32,354 bases of DNA from Apostichopus californicus. Its lineage: Eukaryota; Echinodermata; Holothuroidea; Aspidochirotida; Stichopodidae. The DNA is taken from assembly GCA_020650975.1 (NCBI GenBank), contig JAIPMN010000593.1:1-32354 (forward strand), given 5' to 3'. The notes beneath the pieces are model-generated. The model saw nothing but the letters and a program-made list of their open reading frames with translations, was not told the DNA's origin and ran no database searches. Positions within the stretch are counted from its first letter, which is position 1, and each line of letters opens with the position of its first letter. Below, piece after piece: positions 1 through 10,718 of the stretch. The position numbers and the translations under genes were made by a program.

Positions 1-345
1 ACTTGCAGTCTCAAAAGTACAGTATATAGGTAGTGTAGTATGATGACTTGCAATCTCAAAAGTACAGTATATAGGTAGTGTAGTATGATGACTTGCAGTC
101 TCAAAAGTAAAGTATATAGGTAGTGTAGTATGATGACTTGCAGTCTCAAAAGTACAGTATATAGGTAGTGTAGTATGATGACTTGCAGTCTCAAAAGTAC
201 AGTATATAGGTAGTGTAGTATGATGACTTGCAACACCATAATATAGTATACAGCTAAGTGTTATCTATAGGATGACTTGTAATCTCGGAAGTACAGTATA
301 TAGCAAGTGTGGAAGGATGAGTTGTAACACTGACAGTATACAGCA
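1..345. repeat. 45-bp minisatellite array
   Basis: Five nearly identical 45-bp units start at 1, 46, 91, 136 and 181, each beginning ACTTGCARTCTC and ending TATGATG. Divergent units follow from 226, 275 and 320, and the pattern fades near 345. The array probably continues to the left of the window. The homogeneous left part and decayed right edge are typical of an array renewed by unequal exchange. Confidence 0.95.
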
Positions 346-2185
346 TGACTTATTGTAAAACTCAATGTTTAAAAGCATTAGTAGTTGTCATCAACCTTTT
401 AACATCGACGACTACCAACTACAGCAGCCTCCCCATTCCTTTACCTTTTTTGCTCAAGCAATCTAAACTTTGGCCTTTGAATTTACAAATTATACCTAAT
501 TATGCATGTCAGATTTCATTCCTTCTAAGTTTTACCATGGAGCTATCTGTTTATAGCTCCATGGTTTTACTACTAAAATTTTTGTGTCATGCAACTCAGC
601 GAAATTCTTTGCAAAACAAGTTAATAAGACCCCTTTAAATATTTTTCCTGGCATTTGTCCAGCACTGAGGTTATATAGCTGACCACTTCACTGACCAGTA
701 ACAAGAGAAATCCTCTTCTCTTCAAGGCTGGATTTCACTGCTTGACTGATTGCAAAGTGACAGAGGGCCTTGTTCACTGGCTGAACGTTGGCAAACAGCT
801 TATTGTGATCCACCAAGCAATAATATCAACTGATCCATTGCCCTTGAACAGGTCATCACCTGAAGTATTGGATTGAGGGGGTAGTTTCTTTCACACTTCA
901 AATACCTTCAGGTCACAATTTCACAGTTAGAAATTATGCAATGAATTTTAGGTTGCTTATAGTGTCATTATTCCACAAATTCTGGGAAACACATCAAACT
1001 CTTTTATCATACAGGTCTGTATGTCTGTTATTCAAGTATGTTACTTTCTGGTGCACAATGACACTGCACTGTAGAAAGTAATAAACACCCATTATAGGTA
1101 GACTTGTAACTAACAGCAAGTACAACAGCACATACAGTACAAATACACAGGTTTAATAATGCCCTTGGAAACTTGGGTCCATACGTGTGTAAGATGAGAA
1201 GATTATAAGCACGAGTATATGTAAGTTATTTAGTTCAGGACTATAATATTATTTAAAATGCCTTGAATAACAATATAATACATTAAGGTAAACATACTGT
1301 ACTGTAGGTAACTATGTAATCCATTAAGGTAAACAAAGGTAACTATGCAAGAGTATTGACTCAACTGGAATTCTGTTGCCTACAGGTGAGAATATATACA
1401 AGATTTTGTTGGTTTGGGAAATAAGCATAATAGTACTGTGCAGATAGTTACAAAATGCAAAATGCTGAGATTTTGTTTGTGCAAAAACCATTTCAGCTAT
1501 GTCAGTCAACTATAGATAGAATGTTACATACATCATAATAACTAGGTGAAACCAATGTTGGTGGAAATGGTTTGATCATTTTATGTACAGTAGTTAATGT
1601 GGCCAGTGTGGTACATGAAGTTAAGTGACAATTCCATCCCACCTGAAATTAAAAATGTTTAAAAGCATTCCCTGGTTACTGTCAATGAATTTGCTGAAAC
1701 TCCATTACATTGTACCATAGACTTTAATAAAATATGAGCTCTGCAAGCCAAGTGGATGAAAGTAACATCCCTCTGAAAATAGCATTACTATGATTATTCA
1801 TGCCCATTCTTAGACGTAATTCATTATAGTAAGTACAGTTAAATATATTAAAGATAGTCAGTATAGGCCCCAAATTATACCACGCTATAATTGCTAGAAG
1901 TTCCTGGAGGTCTTTACTCTCCAAATTGTTCTCAGACCTTTTTAGGGAACACACAAGATGACTGAATGTCCCAGTGAGGAAAATTTCCTCTAAGATTGTA
2001 ATAAAAACAGTTTCAGAATTTTGACTAATTAGGTGGCCACATTTGAATATCTAGCATATTTGGGACAAATACAGCATATTGTTAATACTGCACCTTATAA
2101 TTATTTGGCCTTACAGGTCAATTACTCAAGGCAATGAGGATAAATCACTCACTAACAGCAGTTCCAGTACCAGGGTTGACTTTGG
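346..2185. other. Intergenic or intronic sequence, no gene seen
   Basis: This is A+T-rich sequence with only short chance open frames, the longest 97 codons at 345-638 and of low-complexity composition. I see no domain, splice-bounded exon or repeat array here apart from the hairpin at 534-565. Confidence 0.6.
534..565. repeat. 13-bp perfect inverted repeat (hairpin)
   Basis: ACCATGGAGCTAT at 534-546 is followed, after a 6-nt spacer, by its exact reverse complement at 553-565. It would form a strong short hairpin on either strand. No gene lies next to it, so its role is unknown. Confidence 0.85.
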
Positions 2186-2280
2186 GATATAAATCATATT
2201 GATTTATATCACTGATTTAAATCAAGATTTTAAGTCAATCAATTTTTTTTTAAATCATTGATTTAAATCACATATTTGAT
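2186..2280. repeat. TGATTTAAATCA palindrome cluster
   Basis: Perfect and near-perfect copies of the 12-bp palindrome TGATTTAAATCA recur several times in under 100 bp, with a poly-T run between them. The segment is almost purely A+T and can fold on itself. It resembles the A+T-rich palindromic repeats found in many animal genomes, but I cannot assign a family. Confidence 0.65.
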
Positions 2281-2407
2281 CTTTTAAACATCAGATAAAA
2301 AAAATGAAGAAAATAAGAACAGAAATAGTTATTACTTTGTCAGATCTTGGATTTAACATGATAAAAACTTGCAAAAGGGTAAACAAAGAGATATACAACT
2401 TAATTTA

Positions 2408-2522
2408 AAGTCTTAATACCTGTTTGCTGATGAATTTCATTAGAGTAAGTAGATTCAATGAAGATTATTCTAAATGCACTCTGACCAGGTGGATTTAATG
2501 GAGAAAAGATGTCGCAATCAAA
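2408..2522 (+). repeat. Dispersed repeat, copy 1 (short)
   Basis: This matches the left part of the repeat at 5340-5840. Shared blocks include AATACCTGTTTGCTGATGAA and CTAAATGCACTCTGACCAGG. It lacks the AACAAACTTCCGAAG block present in copies 2 and 3 and stops after the TGTCGCAATCAAA block, so it is truncated relative to copy 2. Confidence 0.8.
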
Positions 2523-3278
2523 TCACCTTGAAATAATATTTTTACAGTATATCAAATGTTGCAACATGAAAATTAAATATATGTCAGCATTAGGACAAGT
2601 TAATAATACCTGCTGTGAGGGGCTATAAGTACAGTTGACTACAATACGCTTCACTGAAATTAATTTAACTGACTTGTTTGGTGGAAGATTTTGATACATT
2701 GTCCTCATAGTTTTTATTTTTCTCTTCCTAACCATGTGAAAATTGTACCCATTTGACATTTCCTTCTTGTAGATATCTGGTTTTCATATTCACCAGTTTC
2801 TCACCGAAAGCACCGTTTGTTCGAACGCATCAATTTGGTGATTGACGTAGTGCAGGTAAATAGGCAAAACAGGCTACTTGAAGTTAGCACTCCCATTTCC
2901 ACAGCAAATACACTCTCGCCCTGTACATGCACATGTGATTGCCTATTATATATTACGTACACATCACCAACATATACAGCCTATCAGGCCCAGTTGGTAT
3001 ACGTCCATAGCGTTGCACATAATACACTCTCACACTCAAACCACAGTTCATAAACTGTTCTTCTAAATCGCTGAAATAAAATGCACGGATCAACTTTACA
3101 GTAAAAGGAAACTTGAAAAGTATTCGGAACACCGAAAGATGAAACTTGGCAGAATAGATGTCAGTGCAGAATCTAGTACCGACAAGCTTAGGCTTCGCAG
3201 AACTGTCCAATTGGTGCCTACATGCGAACACTCTTCGCTTTGGAGCTGGACATTGTATTACACAAAAATCACGAAATG
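2523..3278. other. Non-coding sequence, CpG-richer at its right end
   Basis: I recognise no gene. From about 3170 onwards CpG dinucleotides are more frequent than in most of the window, continuing past 3440, as in a promoter or an unmethylated patch. A 113-codon minus-strand open frame (3294-2953) starts at an ATG inside the inverted arm at 3279-3346. Its first residues are MAAYC and it matches nothing I know. Confidence 0.4.
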
Positions 3279-3346
3279 CACAGTAAGCCGCCATTGATTA
3301 TGCAATTCGCTTGAAATTCCATCTTAATGACATCAGGGAGGAACAA
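3279..3346 (+). repeat. Left arm of 68-bp inverted repeat
   Basis: The reverse complement of this segment matches 4042-4109 with roughly 10 differences and one small gap. The conserved core CAGTAAGCCGCCATTGATTA contains GCCGCCAT, the reverse complement of the YY1-like core ATGGCGGC. The arms flank about 700 bp holding the P2X7-type domain remnant. Confidence 0.85.
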
Positions 3347-3481
3347 AACAATCGAGTAGTAGCCGTACAAGTGCTGTACTAAAGCACAGTCAGTAAACAA
3401 CAATTTCATTAGAATTTCTTAACAAAAAACGAACGAAATCAAGGCCCGCAGCCTTATGATTTTGATCCTATATATTTACAG

Positions 3482-3755
3482 CAGAGGAATTACAGGCAAG
3501 GAAAACGTAAGAGTGAAACGGAAGAAGAGGATCGTGTGGCAAATGTGTGATATAACGCCTACGCAGGTGGAGTGTGTTTGTTGCCATGAAGTGGATAATT
3601 TTGCAAAGCAGTTTTCATCCCCAGAAGGCTGTTTAACAATCAACACAGACTTTGAAAACCGTTTGCCAAAATTAAGCGGTACTAAGAGCTACCTTAGTGA
3701 TGAGAAGCGACATCCATGACCACGCAAGGAACATTCCATTTGAATTGGATATGAA
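3482..3755 (+). pseudogene. P2X7-type C-terminal cysteine-rich domain, broken
   Basis: One plus-strand frame (3456-3719) encodes W, then TPTQVECVCCHEVD, then GCLTINTDFEN. The order of W, a Pro/Thr-Glu stretch, a CC pair and a Cys-Ile/Leu-Thr block followed by Phe matches my recollection of the zinc-binding intracellular domain at the C-terminus of vertebrate P2X7, which also occurs alone in many invertebrate proteins. After DFEN the match continues one base out of frame: from 3661 the shifted frame reads VCQN, a stop (TAA 3673-3675), then AVLRATLVM, as expected for the next family block. The copy therefore has a 1-base insertion and a stop, unless these are assembly errors. A possible acceptor (TTTACAG, ending 3481) and donor (GTAAG at 3756) bound it, so it may be an old exon rather than a retrocopy. 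No channel transmembrane segments are visible nearby. The family call rests on motif memory; a domain search would settle it. Confidence 0.65.
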
Positions 3756-4041
3756 GTAAGCCTACATAGGTCTGGCAAGGCACTGTATGCAAAACGTTAC
3801 AGTCAGCCTACATTGATACTTTCTAGTGTAGCCTAGGCCTAGCTTCAGTGTGCTTTTTTAGCGTGGCCTAGGCCTTCTCTTCAACAGTTTCAAGTTTTAA
3901 GAAATAAGAACTCTTGATGTTTTTGTAACTATGACGTTACTGCATTGGGCTTATAGGAAATTGCAAGGCCTTCTAAAGTTCTAGCCCTAGCAACAACAGC
4001 TGAATATTTTCCATGGGGAGTCTACCACACAGTTACAAGAG

Positions 4042-4109
4042 TTGTTCCTCTCTGATGTCATCAATATGAAATTTCAAGCTTATTACATAATCAATGGCGG
4101 CTTACTGTG
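4042..4109 (-). repeat. Right arm of 68-bp inverted repeat
   Basis: Inverted partner of 3279-3346. It carries the same TAATCAATGGCGGCTTACTG core, but the reading frame beginning at that ATG meets a stop after only a few codons. I could not find a clear target-site duplication outside the arms. Confidence 0.85.
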
Positions 4110-5339
4110 TACTGTGGTGAAGCCTTGGGAGCCAATTTTCAAAGCGAGTGTATTCAGTCCAACAGGAAGCGGTTAACTTAAGAATCTAATATTAGATATT
4201 AGAGGTTACTGCATAATATAAACTACAAATAAAATAAAAGGAAGGTCAGCAAGCCTATCAAAAGATGTGGCAAATGTCTAAGAATACTACTCTATTGCCT
4301 ATCAAAGGATTTTAAAGACACTAGGCCAGTCAAAAGAATCAATTTCTTTTAACTCAAAATATTTTACAGGGCATCAGCAAAGTACATTATCTAAGTCATA
4401 TCAAACTTGCACAATCCATCTGATTGTTAATAGTTTTTATGAGAAATTTCAACAAACACAAAGATAGTTCACGCACAACAGTTATTGCACCAGCGATTAT
4501 GATAACTTTGTTTTAAATTTAATAAGACATATATACAGTCAACTTACTGTCAGTATACAGACATCTTCTACCATCATAGATCTGTCTCAAGGCTGTGTTG
4601 CTCAGTCTCTAGCTCCTTGCCTGTGTTATGTAACATTCACCATGATGATTACAGACAGCTCAGTTATGTTCAAATGGGAGGGTAGTTGTTCATGAAAACC
4701 CATTATGGTCTTTATTGACTGAGTCAACTGGCAAAGGTTGCAATTACATAATCTCCAGACATACAAGGTCAGTCAATTACTTAAAGGAACATGTCACCTT
4801 TGAAACAAAGCTCAGGAGCATTTCATTGTACTTATGGCCACAAATAACACAATTGGCTTAATATGCCAGTCAGATCTTCAGATCAAACTGTAGCATGTTG
4901 CAGTCATATACTGTCCCAAGCAGAAGCAGTTTATTTGAATATTATCTCTTGTATGTAAGAAACATCAATTTGGGGGAACATTGTGTTTTGTATTGGGCTT
5001 TTTTTTTTTACATTTCTTCTGATCAATTGGTTCTTCCAATCTTCCCTCTTCAAATCTTCAAATGTGATAGACCCTAAATTATGAACTAATCTAATCTATT
5101 TCTTGATTTGGTTATAAATATTTTGGTCCATATACTTTCCGTATCAGGTTATTACATCACTGTTAATTTTAGCTACTTACAGACCATTCAAATGAATTAC
5201 TCATTATGTACAGTAATGTTCTTTATCCTGCATTCATGATAAAAGTGTAACTCTATATGGCCTGTCTCACAATATGTTAGGAAAGGCCTGCTGATATGTT
5301 AGCTGATAATAGTAGTGCTTCAAATTTCATAACCTTCTG
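4110..5339. other. No gene or repeat recognised
   Basis: A+T-rich sequence with chance open frames of at most 60 codons. A small TCTAATATTAGA palindrome lies near 4185, just outside the right inverted arm. I see nothing else. Confidence 0.6.
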
Positions 5340-5840
5340 GAAAGTCTCAATACCTGTTTGCTGATGAATTTCGGAAAACAAACTTCCGAAGTAGATTCAA
5401 TGTTTCTTATTCTAAATGCACTCTGACCAGGTGGGTTTAATGGAGAAAAGCTGTCACAATCAAAAAGAAATTTATTTTCTATTGCCCATATTGCGCGGAC
5501 GATCTACCGTAAAATCACTGCGACCGTCCATGTCAGCATGTTCATTTAATACACAAATAGTCTGTGGTCCGGTCAATAATTTAACCTGGTCCTATACTCA
5601 TATCGTCCACCTTTTACAATTCCAGGTAGGAAAGTCTGAAAACACCTTTTTATTCATTGCAATGGAAGGAAATGACACAATTTTGCAAGCTACATCGGTA
5701 AGACTGGGGGAAAGATACTACAGTATTCAAGAGAAGGGACCTAAGACAGGCTAGCCATGAAAATGATAGAAGGCCTAACCGTCTTAAACAAAACAGAGAG
5801 ATTTGATTGGCGCATGATCCGTTGGGGCTTGCAAATTGCC
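5340..5840 (+). repeat. Dispersed repeat, copy 2 (longest)
   Basis: The left part matches 2408-2522 and 16388-16570. The right part, around AAACAAAACAGAGAGATTTG and GCGCATGATCCGTTGGGGCTT, matches 16625-16680. About 150 bp in the middle (around 5605-5770) is absent from copy 3. Near the left end TTCGGAA and TTCCGAA form a small stem around AACAAAC. The open frames here (5416-5754 plus and 5650-5997 minus) lie inside the repeat and show no recognisable domain. Confidence 0.85.
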
Positions 5841-6781
5841 ACAAGTGGCTGAAACTTGAATCATAACTGGTTACTTTAAGCACAGGAACAAGATAATCCT
5901 TATTTAAGTTGTGATTTATAATAATCCACTCCATATACCCACCCCCCCCCCTCCCCTTAAGCCCTTGATTTGCATTATCAATCTCGACGATATCCAATTA
6001 AATGTGGTATATATACAGTACATGTGTTAATTGTAATATGTGTAGTCCTCAATAAGAACTGTACAGTGTTGTACTTTAATATAGCCTGAGAACACAAATA
6101 ACGTGTTAAATTATGTGCACTACATTCAGTGAGTTATATTACAAGAATGGCAAAACTTCAGTTATCACATGTTGTTATACTGATGCTAATTGGTTTGTGT
6201 AATGATGTGTTAATTATTATGGTACATTTTGCCCTTTTATTAACATTTCTCTCTAACTTTTTCATATTTTGAAGATATCACTGAATATTTTGTGTTTACG
6301 TGCCAATATAACCTTATCAAACTTATACAAGTATAACTCAAAGTAAAATTACAATTGATCAAAGTAAGGCACATTCCACTTCTTCGGCAAATGATCGTTA
6401 ACTTACGGGCAAGATTTCATTCCAACCTTTCGTCATCCAGACAGTTTTTAATGAGTACTATATTGTTACATATTTAATTATCTACAAGAAACAGATTGCA
6501 AATTTAATCAAGTCGTTTACTTTTCTATAATTCAAAAAACTTCACTGACCAAGTTACTGACATGCACTGTAATTTGCATGAATTAGTAACTAGTAGTAAT
6601 GACATCAAAAATATTGAAAAGCGCTCCATGTTGTTGTATATATTTCTTTAACATTACCAACATTAGACATAGCCCTGTGTTGTACATTGTATAATGTTCT
6701 GTGTCCTTCATATAGCACACACACACATATAGTCTTGTCTAGCTGTCTGCTGCTAGTGTATTAAGGTTAAAGAGGATTAAG
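5841..6781. other. No gene recognised; poly-C tract
   Basis: Holds a C-rich run at about 5940-5956 and a short ACAC microsatellite near 6717-6727. The last 100 bases could be the 5' flank of the possible exon at 6782, but I see no decisive promoter element. Confidence 0.5.
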
Positions 6782-6905
6782 ATGACCACATCCCATTTAT
6801 GTCTTATTCTTTCCATCTTACTGACTCTGTTCACTAATTCTCAGCAAGGGACATGCTACTTTGCAAAATCACCTTTCATGCATGTCACCTTTCCACATAC
6901 TACAG
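6782..6905 (+). CDS. Possible first coding exon with signal peptide
   Basis: The ATG at 6782 has A at -3 and opens a 55-codon frame (stop 6947-6949). It begins with a short polar stretch, then a strongly hydrophobic core (LCLILSILLTLF), then small and polar residues NSQQGTC: the layout of a secretory signal peptide cleaved around residues 19-21. A candidate splice donor, ACAG|GTAACA, lies at 6905/6906 and would end the exon in phase 1 after TFPHTTG. The next kilobase and a half is a 13-bp satellite, so any downstream exon would lie beyond 8500; I could not identify one. It could be a real secreted-protein exon, a relic, or chance. The hydrophobic core and donor are seen; the gene is inferred. 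Confidence 0.35.
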
Positions 6906-6982
6906 GTAACAGGAAACAAACCCAACTACACATTAACAGCTTAGACTAGGGTTCTAAGATACACCCCAGGGGGTGTATTCAA

Positions 6983-8506
6983 GGGATTACATCTAAAGAG
7001 ATCCATCTAAAGAGATCCATCCAAGAGATCCATTCAAGACATCCATTCAAGACATCTATCCAAGACATCCATTCAAGACATCCATTCAAGACATCCATTC
7101 AAGAGATCCATCCAAGATATCCATTCAAGAGATCCATCCAAGAGATCCATCCAAGAGATCCATTCAAGACATCCATTCAAGACATCCATTCAAGACATCC
7201 ATTCAAGAGATCCATCCAAGACATCCATTCAAGACATCCATTCAAGAGATCCATCCAAGAGATCCATCCAAGAGATCCATTCAAGAGATCCATCCAAGAG
7301 ATCCATTCAAGACATCCATTCAAGACATCCATTCAAGAGATCCATTCAAGAGATCCATCCAAGAGATCCATCTAAGAGATCCATTCAAGAGATCCATCCA
7401 AGAGATCCATCCAAGAGATCCATCCAAGAGATCCATTCAAGAGATCCATCCAAGAGATTCATTCAAGAGATCCATTTAAGAGATCCATTCAAGAGATCCA
7501 TCCAAGAGATCCATCCAAGAGATCCATTCAAGAGATCCATTCAAGAGATCCATCTAAGAGATCCATTCAAGACATCCATTCAAGAGATCCATCCAAGAGA
7601 TCCATCCAAGACATCCATTCAAGAGATCCATCCAAGAGATCCATTCAAGAGATCCATTCAAGAGATCCATCCAAGAGATCCATCTAAGAGATCCATTCAA
7701 GAGATCCATTCAAGAGATCCATCCAAGAGATCCATCCAAGAGATCCATTCAAGAGATCCATTCAAGAGATCCATTCAAGAGATCCATCTAAGAGATCCAT
7801 TCAAGAGATCCATCCAAGAGATCCATTCAAGAGATCCATTCAAGAGATCCATCCAAGAGATCCATTCAAGAGATCCATTCAAGAGATCCATCCAAGAGAT
7901 CCATCCAAGAGATCCATCCAAGAGATCCATCCAAGAGATCCATTCAAGAGATCCATTCAAGAGATTCATTCAAGAGATCCATTTAAGAGATCCATTCAAG
8001 AGATCCATCCAAGAGATCCATCCAAGAGATCCATTCAAGAGATCCATTCAAGAGATCCATCTAAGAGATCCATTCAAGAGATCCATCCAAGAGATCCACT
8101 CAAGAGATCCATCCAAGAGATCCATCCAAGAGATCCATCCAAGACATCCATCCAAGAGATCCATCCAAGAGATCCATTCAAGAGATCCATTCAAGAGATC
8201 CATCTAAGAGATCCATTCAAGAGATCCATCCAAGAGATCCACTCAAGAGATCCATCCAAGAGATCCATCCAAGAGATCCATCCAAGACATCCATCCAAGA
8301 GATCCATCCAAGAGATCCATTCAAGAGATCCATTCAAGAGATCCATCTAAGAGATCCATTCAAGAGATCCATCCAAGAGATCCACTCAAGAGATCCATTC
8401 AAGAGATCCATCTAAGAGATCCATTCACGAGATCCATTCAAGAGATCCATTCAAGAGATCCATCCAAGAGATCCATTCAAGAGATCCATTCAAGAGATCC
8501 ATCCAT
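6983..8506. repeat. 13-bp satellite, about 115 copies
   Basis: The unit AAGAGATCCATTC repeats for roughly 1.5 kb, varying mainly at positions 5 (G/C) and 11-12 (TT, CC, CT, TC). The left edge is degenerate with 14-bp units. Higher-order structure is visible: the rare variant CCACTC occurs at 8098, 8241 and 8384, exactly 143 bp (11 units) apart with identical sequence between, and the rare GATTCATTC variant at 7452 and 7959 is 507 bp (39 units) apart. Open frames in the array, such as 7969-7775 minus, are a by-product of the period and not genes. Confidence 0.97.
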
Positions 8507-8758
8507 GAACTTGTGCACACCAATAAGATAAGAGGATTATCTATTGACTATTAATGCAGCAACATATAAAGGAAGATACTCAGGAATCAGTGTCTTGATA
8601 TAGTCTATCTTACTTTACAGAGTATAATTTAGATACATGCATGAATATTCATGAGGTCAAAGTTTATTATCCATAAGCATGTATCTATCTACCTCCATTG
8701 TGTTATCCAAGTACATGTAAAGCTAATTAAATATACTATTTCAGATAGTGTTTGCACA
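8507..8758. other. Short spacer, nothing recognised
   Basis: A+T-rich spacer between the 13-bp satellite and the LINE remnant. It contains TGAATATTCATGAG near 8642 and no feature I can support. Confidence 0.5.
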
Positions 8759-8774
8759 GGGTACCCGGGTACCC
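8759..8774. repeat. GGGTACCC double palindrome
   Basis: GGGTACCCGGGTACCC is a perfect 16-bp palindrome at the left edge of the LINE remnant. Related GGTACC-containing strings recur at 11282-11312 and at 17510-17542. It may mark the join between the LINE and older sequence. Confidence 0.6.
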
Positions 8775-10510
8775 ACCCGCGAAACTACCTGGTTCCTAAT
8801 TTATTACCTGGATGCTTTAAGGAACTGATTAGCAAACATATTGAGCTATCCCTACCGGAGAATACTAAGATAGATATGCCAATTATACATGAAAATGATG
8901 TAAGGAAGTTTTTCAGACAGGTAAAAAGGGAGTATCCTCAGGCTATGACACAATCCCATGGTGGGTTTTTAAGTATTATTCAAATGAACTGTCAAGTATT
9001 TGTACTGAAATATTTAATAAAAGTATTAATCAGAGCATAATTCCCTCCTTATGGAAGCACACAATAACTGCACCCATACCCAAGGTTTCTAACCCCACTT
9101 CTGTACATAACTACAGACCGATTGATCTAGCTAGTATTGGATTTAGTTGCATGCAAAAGGCATTGTTACCATTTATTACCATAGCCATTGGCCTACATGG
9201 GGATAATTGCCAGTTCGCGTATGAAAAGGGAGTATCATGTACCGATGCTATTTGAACACTTGTTAATGATATAGTCAAAGGTTTAAATTATTAAGATACC
9301 ACAGTGTCCAAAGTTTTATTTCTTGAATTTTTCAAATGCTTTTACACTGTTTTACCTAATTATTTAATACATGATCTTTTGAAGTTTGGAATTGAACCAT
9401 GGTTAACTCATTGGCTTGCCAACTTTCTACAAGGGTGGTCCAGACAAATTAGAATAGATAATTCAGATATTAAAATGTAGATATTAAAATTGGTGTTCCA
9501 CAGGGAAGTCCACTATCGGTGTTACTTTTTATTATGTATACTGACGAAATAAAGTGAAAATCAAATTGTTTTGTAATCAAGTATGCCGATGATACTGCCA
9601 TATCATGCAAAATTTCAAAGCTCTAATACGAAAGAGATCATAATATTTATAAATCGTTTATATATAATGATACTTGTGTGTGTGATCAGAAGAATCTTAT
9701 TTTCAACCCCAAGAAATCAAAAGATATGGTTTATGGGAACAAAAACATCAAGCATGAAGGTCTCATTAATAAAGTCAGAAAACCTAGTAATTGACGAATC
9801 GACGGTTGCAAGTGTGTCTGAAACTATATACCTCGGTGTTCCCATTGATGACAAACTAACATTCACCAGTCATATTTCTAACATATTGCGAAGAGTTTAC
9901 TACATTGTATCTACATTAACATATCTTGTCCCGTTTTCAGGTTAGAGGTGAGGAAACATATATTTGTTACATACGTTGTTAGTATATGCTGTCCATGTTT
10001 GCTACCATTTAAGTCGTGATAAACAAAGAATGAGAGCTTTCTTAAAGTATTGTGCTAAGATTTTTAAGTTGTGATGTAAGAGCATTACTAATAAGGTTAA
10101 CGGTACAGCTAAAGTGCATTTATTAGAATCACCAGGAATATTAATAAGGATAGTAAACACCCTCTTAATAAAGAACTCAACTCTCTTTGTCGACAAACTA
10201 ACTATAATTTATGAAATTGTGCAATAAAACCAAAATATAGGGTTCAAATTTTCAAAAATTCATATTTATACAGAGCATCTATTTTTATTCAAAATGGAAT
10301 TTAAATGATTTGATGTAATGTATCCTTTTTGATATTTCTTATCATTCTCAGTTTAACTTTTCAAAACTGTTGATTGTGTTACTTACCTTTTAAAATGTCT
10401 TTAATCGCTTTATTTTTTATTGTAATTTTTGTATCATAACTTTTTATACTCTCCTATTTATTTATTATATTTTATGCTATTTATACTGGAATAAAGGAAA
10501 CTGAATCCTA
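8775..10510 (+). mobile_element. Decayed non-LTR retrotransposon (LINE), jockey/CR1-like RT
   Basis: Reverse-transcriptase blocks appear in order across shifting frames: an N-terminal segment with HENDVRKFFRQVK (about 8900), LSSICTEIFNKS and WKHTITAPIPK (about 8985-9085), YRPIDLASIG (about 9115), motif A as FLEFFKCF (about 9320), VPQGSPLSVLLFIMYTDE (about 9493-9550), catalytic YADD intact at 9582-9593, NLIFNPKKSKDMVYG, and IYLGVPIDDKLTFTSHIS (about 9820-9885). A C-terminal tail follows and an A+T-rich 3' end with AATAAAG near 10490. At least four stops and several frameshifts interrupt it, and the usual Asp of motif A is Glu. In life it would copy its own RNA into DNA at a nicked target. No endonuclease domain is visible upstream, so this is a 5'-truncated, dead copy. 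The clade is a judgement from motif style. Confidence 0.88.
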
Positions 10511-10540
10511 AGCAAAGTGTGATTTTCTTTTTTTGGGCAA

Positions 10541-10718
10541 ACCGATGGTTAGGCAAGATTTTCCAATTGACTTAGTGTGGTGTTAGGCTACCATGTGGTC
10601 GAAGATTATATAGCAATAATGAAAGTATTCTTATAACTGCGTCACAATTTCAGCGAATAAACAGATGGTTGGCTAGATTTCCCCATTGACTTAGTGTGGT
10701 GTTAGGCTACCATGTGGA
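10541..10718. repeat. Two-copy duplication, 119-bp spacing
   Basis: A segment at 10541-10598 recurs at 10660-10717. The 30 bases from GACTTAGTGTGGTGTTAGGC onward (10569 and 10688) are identical, and the preceding 25 bases match with a few changes. It immediately follows the LINE 3' end. Confidence 0.85.

Noticed and set aside
2953..3294. 113-codon minus frame beginning MAAYC.
   Set aside because: No known motif beyond the ATG in the inverted arm, and the other arm copy stops early. Kept only as a note on promoter-like sequence.
7775..7969. Minus-strand frame with a repeated LNGSLEWIS-like peptide.
   Set aside because: Direct product of the 13-bp satellite; it starts and stops at random unit variants.
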